Positions 27,969-37,355 of a DNA stretch of 64,000 bases are shown piece after piece. The first letter of the stretch is position 1, and each line of letters starts with the position of its first letter. A model generated the notes under the pieces. It saw only the letters and a list, made by a program, of their open reading frames with translations. It was not told the origin of the DNA and did no database searches. The position numbers and the translations under genes were made by a program. This DNA comes from Candidatus Coprenecus pullicola (GTDB taxonomy: Bacteria; Bacteroidota; Bacteroidia; Bacteroidales; UBA932): the NCBI GenBank assembly GCA_018711925.1, contig DVHR01000043.1, positions 1 through 64,000 of the forward strand, written 5' to 3'.

Positions 27969-28463
27969 TCAAAGTTCTTCCCATTCACCTCCCCACAGCT
28001 GGATAAAACGGTACATATCGTCACGGGAAATTTCCAGTGATGCCGTGTTGTCGTTTGGGTGGAATGTGACCTTTTCGGCCTGCCTCAGGTCTTTGTCCAG
28101 ATAGAGCTTGACTTGATGATCGGGGTCATTGATAAGTCCGAAGAGTGATACTGAACCGGGTACCGTACCGAGGTATTTTTCCATACGCTGCTCTGATGCA
28201 AATGACAACTTGCCCTGATGCAGCTGATGCTCCAGTCCGTGTATGTCCATCTGCTTGTGGCACTCGAGTATGACCAGATAGTGCCGGTTGCCTTTGTGGT
28301 TCCGGAAAAACAGATTCTTGCAGTGTGTGGAGTCGAAGTCCTTCCAGTATTTCATCGCCTCCTCTATGGTAGGAAGCGGCGGGTGCTCGTGCATTATGTA
28401 GCTGATGCCCAGCTCTTGAAGCCTGTTGAGGACTTTGTTGCGCCGTTCTTGTGCTGTTTCCAT
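27969..28463 (-). CDS. YbaK/ProX-type prolyl-tRNA deacylase domain protein
   Basis: 'GISYIMHEHPPLPTIEEAMKYWKDFDSTHCKNLFFRNHKGNRHYLV', 'GTVPGSVSLFGLINDPDHQVKLYLDKDL'. Confidence 0.88.
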   Translation of the reverse strand: METAQERRNKVLNRLQELGISYIMHEHPPLPTIEEAMKYWKDFDSTHCKNLFFRNHKGNRHYLVILECHKQMDIHGLEHQLHQGKLSFASEQRMEKYLGTVPGSVSLFGLINDPDHQVKLYLDKDLRQAEKVTFHPNDNTASLEISRDDMYRFIQLWGGEWEEL

Positions 28464-28474
28464 GACAGAAGGTG

Positions 28475-29764
28475 TTACAAGCCGAATTCCTTGCGTATCC
28501 GGTCTACGGAATCAAGAAGCTCCCAGCCGAAGAACTGGAGTTCTTTTTCCACTTTCCGGCCGTCGCGAATGAGTTCGACTTTGCGTCTGAACGGGTCGCG
28601 TCCGAAGTGTCCGTAGGAGGCTGTCGGCAGGTAGATGGGGTTCTTGAGGCCGAAACGCTCTATGATGGCTGCAGGCCGCAGGTCGAAGAGGGAGCGTATC
28701 CTGGCGGCTATCTCTCCGTCAGTCAGTCCGGCTTTTGAGGTGCCGTAGGTGTCTACGAAGATGCTGACCGGTTCGGCTATGCCTATCGCATAGGCCAGCT
28801 GGATGAGTATCTCATCAGCCACACCGGCTGCCACCATGTTCTTGGCAATGTAGCGGGCAGCGTATGCGGCCGAGCGGTCCACCTTGCTGGGATCCTTGCC
28901 CGAGAAGGCTCCGCCTCCGTGCGCGCCCTTGCCTCCGTAGGTGTCCACGATAATCTTGCGGCCGGTGAGTCCGGTGTCCCCGTGCGGGCCTCCGATGACG
29001 AACTTACCGGTGGGGTTGACATGCAGTATGATGTTGCCGTCGAACAGCTTGCGCGTCCGTTCCGGCAGGCGGGCGATGACTCGGGGAATGACTATACGCT
29101 CTATGTCGTCCTTGATACGGGCCTGTATGGCGGCATCGTTCTCCGGAGTGCCGGGAATCATGCCCGGGGCGGCAGGAAAGTCATCGTGCTGGGTGGAGAC
29201 TACTATGGTGTGAACTCTTACGGGCTTGTGGTCGTCGCTGTACTCTATGGTGTACTGTGACTTGGCGTCCGGGCGAAGATATGGCATCAGCTGCGGTTCC
29301 TCGCGGCGTATCCTGGCAAGCTCTATCAGGGTGATGTGGGCCAGGGTCAACGGCAGAGGCATGTATTCCTCGGTGTCGTTGCAGGCATATCCGAACATCA
29401 TGCCCTGGTCTCCGGCACCCTGTTCCTCCTTGACCTCATTGACAACACCTCTGTTGATGTCGGGAGACTGCTCGTGCAGTGCAGAGAGTATTCCGCATGA
29501 CTTGGAGTCGAACATGTAGTCGGCCTTGGTATAGCCGATGCGGTCTATGACTCCTCTGGTCACGTGCTGTATGTCCACGTATGCGTTCTCGGAGCGTACC
29601 TCGCCGCAGATAACGACGAGTCCTGTGCTTACGAAGGTCTCGCAGGCCACTTTGGCCTCGGAGTCCTGACGCAGGAAGTCATCAAGTATGGCATCCGATA
29701 TCTGGTCAGCCACTTTGTCTGGATGACCTTCTGAAACTGATTCTGAAGTGAAAAAGTATGACAT
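28475..29764 (-). CDS. metK: S-adenosylmethionine synthetase
   Basis: '[28 protein letters not shown]', '[20 protein letters not shown]', '[19 protein letters not shown]'. Confidence 0.98.
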   Translation of the reverse strand: MSYFFTSESVSEGHPDKVADQISDAILDDFLRQDSEAKVACETFVSTGLVVICGEVRSENAYVDIQHVTRGVIDRIGYTKADYMFDSKSCGILSALHEQSPDINRGVVNEVKEEQGAGDQGMMFGYACNDTEEYMPLPLTLAHITLIELARIRREEPQLMPYLRPDAKSQYTIEYSDDHKPVRVHTIVVSTQHDDFPAAPGMIPGTPENDAAIQARIKDDIERIVIPRVIARLPERTRKLFDGNIILHVNPTGKFVIGGPHGDTGLTGRKIIVDTYGGKGAHGGGAFSGKDPSKVDRSAAYAARYIAKNMVAAGVADEILIQLAYAIGIAEPVSIFVDTYGTSKAGLTDGEIAARIRSLFDLRPAAIIERFGLKNPIYLPTASYGHFGRDPFRRKVELIRDGRKVEKELQFFGWELLDSVDRIRKEFGL

Positions 29765-29791
29765 GGCTTCTCAAGTGTTATAATAAAAAAT

Positions 29792-29892
29792 AAATCTCAT
29801 CCGTGTGAGTTTACGGAGAGATTTGACAAAACACTAACTGTATGAAAGAATCATTTTAGCATTTTTTATTGTGGTTGCAAGCAGTCAAATCT
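29792..29892 (-). promoter_or_regulatory. metK 5' leader with mutually exclusive inverted repeats (candidate RNA switch)
   Basis: On + strand: hairpin AAATCTC-a-TCCGT-gtgagttt-ACGGA-GAGATTT (29792-29824) overlaps the IR AGATTTGAC (29819-29827)/GTCAAATCT (29884-29892). Confidence 0.45.
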
Positions 29893-29964
29893 GTCCACAA
29901 ACTCTGCTCTCTTTCCGAAAGCGGGCGCAAAGATGAGCATAATTTTTCAATTCTCCAAATTTTC

Positions 29965-30993
29965 TTACATCGCAGTCTCGAATTCGCGGAGGAAGCGGAT
30001 GTCGTTCTCGAAGTAGAGACGGAGATCCTTGACCTGCCATTTGAGCATTGCTACGCGCTCCACGCCCATTCCGAAAGCGAATCCGATGTATTCCTTAGAG
30101 TCGATGCCGCAGGCTTCCAGTACGTTGGGGTCAACCATGCCGGCTCCCATAATCTCCAGCCAGCCGGTGCCCTTGCAGATATTGCAGCCCTTGCCGCCGC
30201 ATATGTTGCAGCTGATGTCCACCTCCGTGCTCGGCTCGGTGAAGGGGAAGTAGGAGGGACGCATACGGATCTTGGTGTCCGGCCCGAACATCTCCCTTAC
30301 GAAGATCAGGATGGTCTGCTTGAGGTCTGCGAATGAGACGTTCTTGTCTACATAAAGGCCTTCCACCTGATGGAAGATGCAGTGGGCGCGGGCCGATATG
30401 GCCTCGTTGCGGAAGACCCTGCCCGGGCAGATAACCCTGATCGGGGGCTTGCGGGTCTCCATGGTCCTCACCTGCACTGAGCTGGTGTGGGTGCGCAGCA
30501 GTATCGGATTGACTCCTGATGAGATGAAGAATGTGTCCTGCATGTCCCTGGCCGGATGGTCCGGAGGGAAGTTGAGGGCCTCGAAGACGTGATGATCGTC
30601 CTCTATCTCGGGGCCTTCCGCCAGGGCATAGCCCTGCTTGCGGAAGATGGAGATTATTTCCTCGCGGGTGATGGAGATGGGGTGACGGGTTCCCAGCTCG
30701 AAATGGTCTCCGGGCATGGTCATGTCGAATGAGGGGGCGGAGCCTTCCGTGGACTCGCCCGCCTCAGCCCGCAGTTCCTCAATCTTGGCCGTCGCCATGT
30801 TCTTAAGGGTGTTCAGTTTCTGTCCGAACTCCCTCTTGCGGTCAGCCGGGATAGTCCTGAACTCGTCGAAAAGTTGGGTGATCTCGCCCTTCTTTCCCAG
30901 AAGATGGATTCTTAACTCTTCTATTTCCTTTTCACTCTTGGCTTTGGCATCCTGAATTTCTTTCAGGATGCTTTCAATCTTCTCGTTGAGCAT
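29965..30993 (-). CDS. pheS: phenylalanine--tRNA ligase alpha subunit
   Basis: 'RTHTSSVQVRTMETRKPPIRVICPGRVFRNEAISARAHCIFHQVEGLYVD', 'GFAFGMGVERVAMLKW'. Confidence 0.98.
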   Translation of the reverse strand: MLNEKIESILKEIQDAKAKSEKEIEELRIHLLGKKGEITQLFDEFRTIPADRKREFGQKLNTLKNMATAKIEELRAEAGESTEGSAPSFDMTMPGDHFELGTRHPISITREEIISIFRKQGYALAEGPEIEDDHHVFEALNFPPDHPARDMQDTFFISSGVNPILLRTHTSSVQVRTMETRKPPIRVICPGRVFRNEAISARAHCIFHQVEGLYVDKNVSFADLKQTILIFVREMFGPDTKIRMRPSYFPFTEPSTEVDISCNICGGKGCNICKGTGWLEIMGAGMVDPNVLEACGIDSKEYIGFAFGMGVERVAMLKWQVKDLRLYFENDIRFLREFETAM

Positions 30994-31023
30994 CGTTTAT
31001 CGTATATGACTGTGAGTTATGTG

Positions 31024-32301
31024 TTATTCCCATTTTACCGCCTTGCGGGACAGAGGCATGGTCATGCAGCGGGCTCCGCCGCCTCCACGGGGCAGTTCCG
31101 ATCCTTCGATGGTGATGACGCATCTCTTGTCGCCTTCCACAGAGGCTTTGCCGTCGATGAAATCCCATGCTGGGATGATTTCGAAACCGTGCTTTGCCAG
31201 CTCGTCAAGGGTGTGGGTATTACGCGCGTAGGAGATGACCTTGCCGGGTGCGAATGCGAAGAAGTTCGCTCCGCTGTGCCACTGCTCCCTCTCCTGGTCC
31301 CATTCGTCAGCCTCACCGCCGCAGATGATCGGCTCCAGATCCATGCCTAGCCTGCGCAGGACGGAGAGGATGTTGGATACGCTGTTGATCTTGACCACCT
31401 TGCCGTTCTCCATGGTGATGTGGACGGTCTGATACTGGTTGTCTCCCAGGATGAGAGGCTCGAACACCATGCATTTGTCCCTGTCGAGCAGGGTGAACAC
31501 CATGTCGAGGTGGATAAATGACTCGGGGGAGTGAGGCAGCTGCTGCACGATGATATGTCGCCGTCCTTCGGGTGCGAGTGCTCCCAGTCTTGACGCCAGC
31601 ATGTCTATGCCCTGGGTGCTGGTCCTCATGCCATTGCCTATCAGCAGGATGTCTTCCCGAGCGATGAGTATGTCGCCACCCTCCATGTAGAGGTTTGTGT
31701 TGCCGGGCTGGTGGTCGTAGGCGTTGATGATGCCGCACTCAAACTCACCGCTGCCTTTGTATATGGCCTCCATTATCAGGGACTCACGCATTCTGACCTT
31801 GTTGGCCATCTTGCATATGAGCGCGTTGTTGCCTATTGTTACCGCCGCGTCGCGGGTGAAATAGAAGTTGTATAGGGGGAATAGGGCGTAGTAGTCCTCA
31901 TTGAGGAATGATGTCAGGGTGTTGATTTTGGCCGGAAGTCCCTCGATGAGTACCTTTGCCAGTCTGGCGGATGACATCTCCATGAGCATGTCGAAGTAGT
32001 CGGTGACCTGCTCCATAACGCATATCTTGCCGACAAGCGCCTGTCTTTCAACTTCGTTGTCAAGCACTTTTACAAGCAGGTCGTGGACGCTGTAGACTTT
32101 CGCGAGCCGGGACAGCACACCGCTGAGCTGCTTGTATTCTTCCTGTGCAATCGAGAGGTTGAGAATGTCGCTGTAAAGGGCTCTCTGGGCCATTTTGGGA
32201 GTCATGTTCTCAACTTCCGCTCCTGGTGTATGGAGCAACACGGCCTCAAGATCTCCTATCTCGGACTGGATGTTTATTTTCAATGGTTTTTTGTCTGTCA
32301 T
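31024..32301 (-). CDS. arcA: arginine deiminase family protein
   Basis: 'GDLEAVLLHTPGAEVENMTP', 'NFYFTRDAAVTIGNNALI', 'MEGGDILIAREDILLIGNGMRTS', 'GGGGARCMTMPLSR'. Confidence 0.92.
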   Translation of the reverse strand: MTDKKPLKINIQSEIGDLEAVLLHTPGAEVENMTPKMAQRALYSDILNLSIAQEEYKQLSGVLSRLAKVYSVHDLLVKVLDNEVERQALVGKICVMEQVTDYFDMLMEMSSARLAKVLIEGLPAKINTLTSFLNEDYYALFPLYNFYFTRDAAVTIGNNALICKMANKVRMRESLIMEAIYKGSGEFECGIINAYDHQPGNTNLYMEGGDILIAREDILLIGNGMRTSTQGIDMLASRLGALAPEGRRHIIVQQLPHSPESFIHLDMVFTLLDRDKCMVFEPLILGDNQYQTVHITMENGKVVKINSVSNILSVLRRLGMDLEPIICGGEADEWDQEREQWHSGANFFAFAPGKVISYARNTHTLDELAKHGFEIIPAWDFIDGKASVEGDKRCVITIEGSELPRGGGGARCMTMPLSRKAVKWE

Positions 32302-32318
32302 ATGGTTTTCCTTTGATT

Positions 32319-33413
32319 TTACATGAATTTCGATTTCTCATTGACGGCCAAGTCCGTGATGATCTCCTTGAACTTGGCTCCGTCCCTGGGGCATATCATC
32401 AGAACATCGTCGGTGTTGATGATGAGATAGTCCTTCATACCTTTGACCACTACCAGTTTGTCTTTCTCGCGGGAGATGATGACACTGCCGGATGTGGAGT
32501 CTATCAGGCTGTCGTTGCATTTGATGAGATTGCCGTTGGCGTCCTTCTCTGCATGGAGGTAAAGAGATTCCCACGTACCAAGGTCGGACCATCCGAACGA
32601 GGCCTGGAATACCCAGGCGCGGCTTGTCTTCTCCATTACTCCATAGTCGATAGAGATGGCAGGACAGTCCTCGTATATTCTGGTTATGAAATCCAGTTCA
32701 TTGGGTGTGTCGTAGTATCTGTCCCCCTCCCTGAACAGAGAGTACACCTCGGGTAGCCACTTCTCTAAGGCAGAGCATATGGCCGATACATTCCATACGA
32801 AAATGCCGGAGTTCCAGAGAAATTCTCCACTGTCTACGAATACTTTGGCAAGATCCTCACTGGGCTTTTCCGTGAAAGTCTTCACCTTGTATGCGATGTT
32901 GCCGTCAATGGTCTTGGACTGCTTCATGTTGCATTGGATGTATCCGTACCCTGTCTCAGGACGGGTAGGGTCAATGCCGAGTGTGAACAGCTCGTCTTTC
33001 TCCGATGCATATCTCAGCGCTGCAGAGATAGTGTCTATAAACAGTGCGTCGTTGGATATGAAATGGTCTGATGGAGCTACAACCATTGTGGCGTTCGGAT
33101 TCTGGTGGCGTATCTTTGTGGCTGCATAGGCTATGCATGGGGCTGTGTTGCGCCGGTATGGCTCTGCCAGAATGTTTTCTGACGGAAGTTCCGGCAGGTG
33201 CTGTCTCACCAGATCTACGTATGTGGCGGACGTTACCACTATGATATTTTCTTTAGGAACGATCTTTACGAAACGGTCATATGTGAGTTGTAGAAAACTC
33301 TTTCCTATTCCAAGAATGTCGAGGAACTGTTTCGGCAATGCATTTCTGCTGATAGGCCAGAAACGGCTTCCGACCCCTCCGGCCATAATCACGCAATAGT
33401 AGTTCTTGTCCAT
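32319..33413 (-). CDS. mannose-1-phosphate guanylyltransferase
   Basis: 'CVIMAGGVGSRFWPISRNALPKQFLDI', 'PETGYGYIQ', 'FTEKPSEDLAKVFVDSGEFLWNSGIFVW'. Confidence 0.95.
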   Translation of the reverse strand: MDKNYYCVIMAGGVGSRFWPISRNALPKQFLDILGIGKSFLQLTYDRFVKIVPKENIIVVTSATYVDLVRQHLPELPSENILAEPYRRNTAPCIAYAATKIRHQNPNATMVVAPSDHFISNDALFIDTISAALRYASEKDELFTLGIDPTRPETGYGYIQCNMKQSKTIDGNIAYKVKTFTEKPSEDLAKVFVDSGEFLWNSGIFVWNVSAICSALEKWLPEVYSLFREGDRYYDTPNELDFITRIYEDCPAISIDYGVMEKTSRAWVFQASFGWSDLGTWESLYLHAEKDANGNLIKCNDSLIDSTSGSVIISREKDKLVVVKGMKDYLIINTDDVLMICPRDGAKFKEIITDLAVNEKSKFM

Positions 33414-33425
33414 TGTCAGGTTCTT

Positions 33426-34049
33426 TTATATAGTTATGCTCTGTCTCTCATTCTTAATCGGAAAGAATGCGTCCTTGATGAAACTTATATGGCGGATGCT
33501 GTGCTTTCTGTCAAGTATTACGGAGATGATGTTGAAATGGATATCCTTCTGGAGCTGCCTTGCCCTTAGGTAGGTCTCTGCTGCTGCTTCCAGATTGCGC
33601 TGTTTTCTGTAGTCCACGGCCCGTTCAGGCTCTATGTCTGTCGGCCATGTTCTCGTTTTCACCTCGACAATGTGGATGCCTTCTTTATTCTCCACTATCA
33701 GGTCAATCTCCTTGTGCCTGCAATGCCAGTTTCTTTCAAGCAACTTGTATCCGTTCTGCAAAAGGTATTCCAAAGCCGCGTCCTCACCGGATCTTCCGAT
33801 GGCGATATGCCTTTTCGCCTCATCGTATGTTTCTCCGGTCCTGTGTTTTCCGGCACTGTCTACGCGCTCTGCTTCTCTGCCGGCATGCTTCTTCCAGTTT
33901 CTGTTCCCGGCCTTTCTTTCCCGTCCGGTACCGCCAATGTTGACGGGCTTCTGCATTCTGTTCCTCCGCCTCATATCTCTCATCGTATAATCATGCAAAG
34001 ATAACCAAAATACTTCTATCCCGAGCCAGATTGCCCAAATTTTAAACAA
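33426..34049 (-). CDS. YraN/UPF0102-family nuclease-like protein with long basic N-terminal region
   Basis: 'AIGRSGEDAALEYLLQNGYKLLERNWHCRHKEIDLIVENKEGIHIVEVKTR'; true start may be internal. Confidence 0.85.
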   Translation of the reverse strand: MFKIWAIWLGIEVFWLSLHDYTMRDMRRRNRMQKPVNIGGTGRERKAGNRNWKKHAGREAERVDSAGKHRTGETYDEAKRHIAIGRSGEDAALEYLLQNGYKLLERNWHCRHKEIDLIVENKEGIHIVEVKTRTWPTDIEPERAVDYRKQRNLEAAAETYLRARQLQKDIHFNIISVILDRKHSIRHISFIKDAFFPIKNERQSITI

Positions 34050-34156
34050 ACTCCGTGCTCTGCCTGTCCCATCCTCCTCCTTGTCCTGAATTCCCTGAAC
34101 TTGAGATGGCCATCCCTGCAGTCATTGTAGAATTTTAACGAATATTTTTAAAAAAG

Positions 34157-34187
34157 TTTGGAAATAAAAAATTAATACCTATCTTTG
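34157..34187 (+). promoter_or_regulatory. Bacteroidetes primary-sigma promoter of tRNA-Gly
   Basis: TTTG (34157-34160)-N19-TATCTTTG (34180-34187). Confidence 0.8.
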
Positions 34188-34198
34188 CCCTCCCAATC

Positions 34199-34271
<73 letters not shown>

Positions 34272-34275
34272 CCTC

Positions 34276-34301
34276 AGGTCAGTTTACCACTGACCTTTTT
34301 T
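34276..34301 (+). terminator. Rho-independent terminator after tRNA-Gly
   Basis: AGGTCAGT-ttacc-ACTGACCTTTTTT. Confidence 0.85.
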
Positions 34302-34390
34302 CGTGTCCGGACCTCAGCACTGTACCTCGGACTCGCGGCCCCGTTCTCCCTCCGTTGGAGGGTCGGGGAGGATATAAAAAGGCGCGTATC

Positions 34391-34429
34391 CACGTCGCAG
34401 ACGTGGGTTCGAGTCTCGTTTTCCGCTCC
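34391..34429 (+). repeat. duplicated tRNA-Gly 3' end (att-like) joined to a different tRNA-like 5' part
   Basis: GTTCGAGTCTCGTTTTCCGCTCC at 34407-34429 identical to 34251-34273; preceding cacgtcgcagacgtgg differs from tRNA-Gly. Confidence 0.8.
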
Positions 34430-34566
34430 AGTCTCAGCCTCACTTCGGTAGGGCTGTTTTCGTATATGTCAGTGAGTTATGTCGCTCTGGCCCGGCTGTA
34501 CGGCTGTTCTGGGCGTGTTTGTGATTTCAGTGAATCGGGGTGGATTTCCGGTAAATAGAGGGTGAT

Positions 34567-34836
34567 TTAGGGGAAATGTTTTACACTGCCGCCCAGAGCC
34601 TGGGCAAGGAAAACCATGTCTTTCTTGAAATCCACGACCATATCTATGTCACTTCCGTCATTGAACCTGTCCGTAAGCACCGAGCCGAACACAAACAGCC
34701 TGTTCACCTTGTACTTCCTGCACAGGGCGGCTATGCTCTTTATATGACGTTCTATCTGTATCATCTCTCTGCAAATATAGTCTTTTTTATCTGGAGATGA
34801 ACAATCTATCTTTAAATGGATGGAGTCCCATAACAT
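34567..34836 (-). pseudogene. MNT-type nucleotidyltransferase domain protein, apparently C-terminally truncated
   Basis: 'NRLFVFGSVLTDRFNDGSDIDMVVDF' (GSxxxxxxxxxSDID), then a short non-family tail 'LAQALGGSVKHFP'; likely start MIQIER at 34761. Confidence 0.6.
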
Positions 34837-35132
34837 TGCGGCTGCGCCTTTGGCATATAAAGGAAGTATGTGGCTCTGTCTCCAACTTGTCTGGAATCCA
34901 AACCGTACTCATGCCTGTCCGGACTGGTCTATGCGCGGTGTGACGATGAGGGATGTGTCGGGGAAGTTCGTTGCTGCCTCTCTGATAAGTTGGATGAGCT
35001 GTTCGGTGTCCATGCCTTTGAGGGTGAGGCGTTGATGGGGTGTAAGCGGTTGAGTGTTCATGATGAGGTGTGTTTAGATGATTTCTAATGGATGCATTGT
35101 GTTTGGAATAATTTCTGTATCTTTGTTCCGTT

Positions 35133-35330
35133 ATGAAGAAAGAATTGGGAAAATGGCTGATGGATATAGCGAAATATACCATGACTGCTGTTATATTGAC
35201 ATCCATTTTTGGAGAGTTCTCGCAGAAATGGGTTATTTACGCAGGAGGTGCATTGACTGTGGCCTGTACTTTAGGCTGGGGATTGTACCTCTTAAAGGAC
35301 AAGAATAAAGATAAAAAGGAGGTAGAATAA
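35133..35330 (+). CDS. small membrane protein (65 aa)
   Basis: 'MKKELGKWLMDIAKYTMTAVILTSIFGEFSQKWVIYAGGALTVACTLGWGLYLLKDKNKDKKEVE': two TM segments, charged tail. Confidence 0.7.
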   Translation: MKKELGKWLMDIAKYTMTAVILTSIFGEFSQKWVIYAGGALTVACTLGWGLYLLKDKNKDKKEVE

Positions 35331-35434
35331 TGGGTGCATTGGTCATGTTTGCGTTGGCTATCATTATTGCCAATGTCGCAGGTATCTATTACTGGAAACA
35401 GGACAGAAAAGAGCGGAAGACTCACAAAGCCTAA
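35330..35434 (+). CDS. 34-aa single-TM micropeptide, TAATG-overlapping with the preceding gene
   Basis: 'MGALVMFALAIIIANVAGIYYWKQDRKERKTHKA'; below the ORF-track length cut-off; stop/start overlap taATG. Confidence 0.6.
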   Translation: MGALVMFALAIIIANVAGIYYWKQDRKERKTHKA

Positions 35435-35493
35435 TCAGTCGGCTGACATTTACAGAAAAGGACAGGTCCAATCATCGCCTGTCCTTTCTTGTT

Positions 35494-36190
35494 TTACAGC
35501 AAGTTCTTCATCGCCTCGTCTATCTGGCTGTTCTCGAAGCTGTCGAGGTAGATTTGGGTGGTTTCAAGGTCGGAATGCCCGAGACTCTCGCTGATTATGG
35601 CTATGTTCACTCCAGACCTTTTCAAGACGGTTGCAAAAGTATGCCGTGCAACATAGGTTGTGAGATTCACCTTTAGACCAGCCATTTCCGCTATCCGTTT
35701 CAAGTTGGCATTGACATGGCCGATTACCTTGTGAACACGGTTGCATATCTGCTGCTCGCTCTTATGAATATGCCTGTCAAGTATGGGAAAGATATAGTCT
35801 TCTGGACTTGCGTCTGATTTGGAATATCTGCCCAGTATCTCACGTGTCTGCGGAAGTATCGGACTGTTCAGTTCCTTGCCTGTCTTGTGCCTCTGGTAGT
35901 AGATTCTGCCGTTTTGGATATCTTCGTACCGCAGTGTTGCTATATCCTTGAAGTTTATCCCTGCGACACAATAGCTGAATAGGAAGATGTCCCGTGCAAA
36001 TGCTGTTGAATAGACTTCGGTGCTTGCGGGAAGTTCAAGTGACTTAATCCGCTGCACGTCCTCTTTGCTGATGGCCCTTTTCCGTCTCGGTTTCCAGAAT
36101 CTGCCCACATTGTACTGCTTGAACGGATTCTCAGTCTCAGCAAAGACCTTATGCCTGACCTCCTTGTTGTTATATGTATAGTGGAATTTT
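35494..36190 (-). pseudogene. 5'-truncated tyrosine recombinase/integrase
   Basis: C-terminal catalytic domain 'TTYVARHTFATVLKRSGVNIAIISESLGHSDLETTQIYLDSF'; frame stays open upstream of the tracked start ('TAKLIKFHYTYNNKEVRHKVFAETENPFKQYNVGRFWKP') and runs into the glsA start with no start codon or complete N-domain. Confidence 0.75.
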
Positions 36191-36217
36191 ATTAGTTTTG
36201 CAGTATAGTTGTCGAAT

Positions 36218-37132
36218 ATGGATTATCAGAATGTTATAGACAGGATCCACGGCCAGTTGGGCGATTTGTGGAAACAGGGACGGGTAGCCGATTATATTCC
36301 GGTATTGGCGAAGATTGATCCGAGGCAGTTCGGGATGGCTGTGGCGACTCTTGACGGCTGTGAATACAGATGCGGTGATGCGCAGGTGTGTTTCTCCATA
36401 CAGAGTATATCAAAGGTCTTTACATTGGCGATGGTGGTGCAGCGGCTTGGAGACGATATCTGGAAGTCGGTCGGGCGCGAGCCATCGGGCAATCCTTTCA
36501 ACTCGCTGGTACAGTTGGAGTACGAGCAGGGTATGCCGCGCAATCCGTTCATCAATGCCGGAGCCATGGTGGTCACGGACCGTCTGATCTCGCTCTATCC
36601 CCATCCTAAGGATGCGATAATTGAATTTGTCCGCGGTATATGCGGCAATGACGATATCTACTACGACAAGGAGATAGCCCGCTCGGAGTGGCTTAATGCC
36701 GACCGTAACATGGCGCTGGCTTATTTCATGAAGAGTTTCGGCAATATCGTCAATGACGTGGACACTCTGCTCGATGTCTACTGCCATCAGTGTGCTATAT
36801 CGATGTCGAGCGTTGATCTGGCCAGGGCTTTTCTGTTCCTGAGCAACCGTGGCGTGAATCCATTTGACGGCACTAGGATACTGACAGTCAGTCAGGCCAA
36901 GCGTCTCGGTGCCCTGATGCTTACCTGTGGTTTCTACGACGAGTCCGGGGACTTCGCGTTCCGCGTAGGACTTCCCGGTAAGAGCGGTGTCGGCGGCGGT
37001 ATCGCGGCCTATATACCAGGCAGTCTGGCGGTTGCCGTCTGGAGCCCCGGCCTTGACCGTCACGGCAATTCCCTGGCAGGCATGGCCGCCCTCGAGCAGT
37101 TCACTACCGACATCGGCAACTCCATCTTCTAA
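36218..37132 (+). CDS. glsA: glutaminase
   Basis: 'FGMAVATLDG', 'FSIQSISKVFTL', 'EPSGNPFNSLVQLE', 'NPFINAGAMVV', 'GLPGKSGVGGGI'. Confidence 0.95.
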   Translation: MDYQNVIDRIHGQLGDLWKQGRVADYIPVLAKIDPRQFGMAVATLDGCEYRCGDAQVCFSIQSISKVFTLAMVVQRLGDDIWKSVGREPSGNPFNSLVQLEYEQGMPRNPFINAGAMVVTDRLISLYPHPKDAIIEFVRGICGNDDIYYDKEIARSEWLNADRNMALAYFMKSFGNIVNDVDTLLDVYCHQCAISMSSVDLARAFLFLSNRGVNPFDGTRILTVSQAKRLGALMLTCGFYDESGDFAFRVGLPGKSGVGGGIAAYIPGSLAVAVWSPGLDRHGNSLAGMAALEQFTTDIGNSIF

Positions 37133-37355
37133 CCCTCAGCGTTGCGGCAGATTTTCCACCCGGCCCCATTTCTGGTTGGTTCCCTTCCGCAACGGCAGGG
37201 AATTCCGTGATTCGGTGCCGTTGTGGTAAGCACGTCTCGTCGCAGTCCTATCAGAAGCCGTTCAGAGCCGGTCCATCATGCTGTCCGGAGTGATATGCTG
37301 AGGGAATTTATGTACTGAGGCTTGTTTGGTGACTGACTGAGGGGATAGATGCGGC

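Noticed and set aside
29765-29960. Known SAM-I/SAM-II riboswitch upstream of metK
   Set aside because: No recognisable conserved core; reported only as mutually exclusive pairing
34901-35054. Small - strand ORF MNTQPLTPHQRLTLKGMDTEQLIQLIREAATNFPDTSLIVTPRIDQSGQA
   Set aside because: Plausible 50-aa peptide with an ATGA-overlapping downstream frame, but no recognisable family or other support; not listed as a CDS
37140-37226. CGTTGCGG/CCGCAACG/CGTTGTGG as a further concentric element downstream of glsA
   Set aside because: Third copy imperfect and the fourth arm missing at the predicted position
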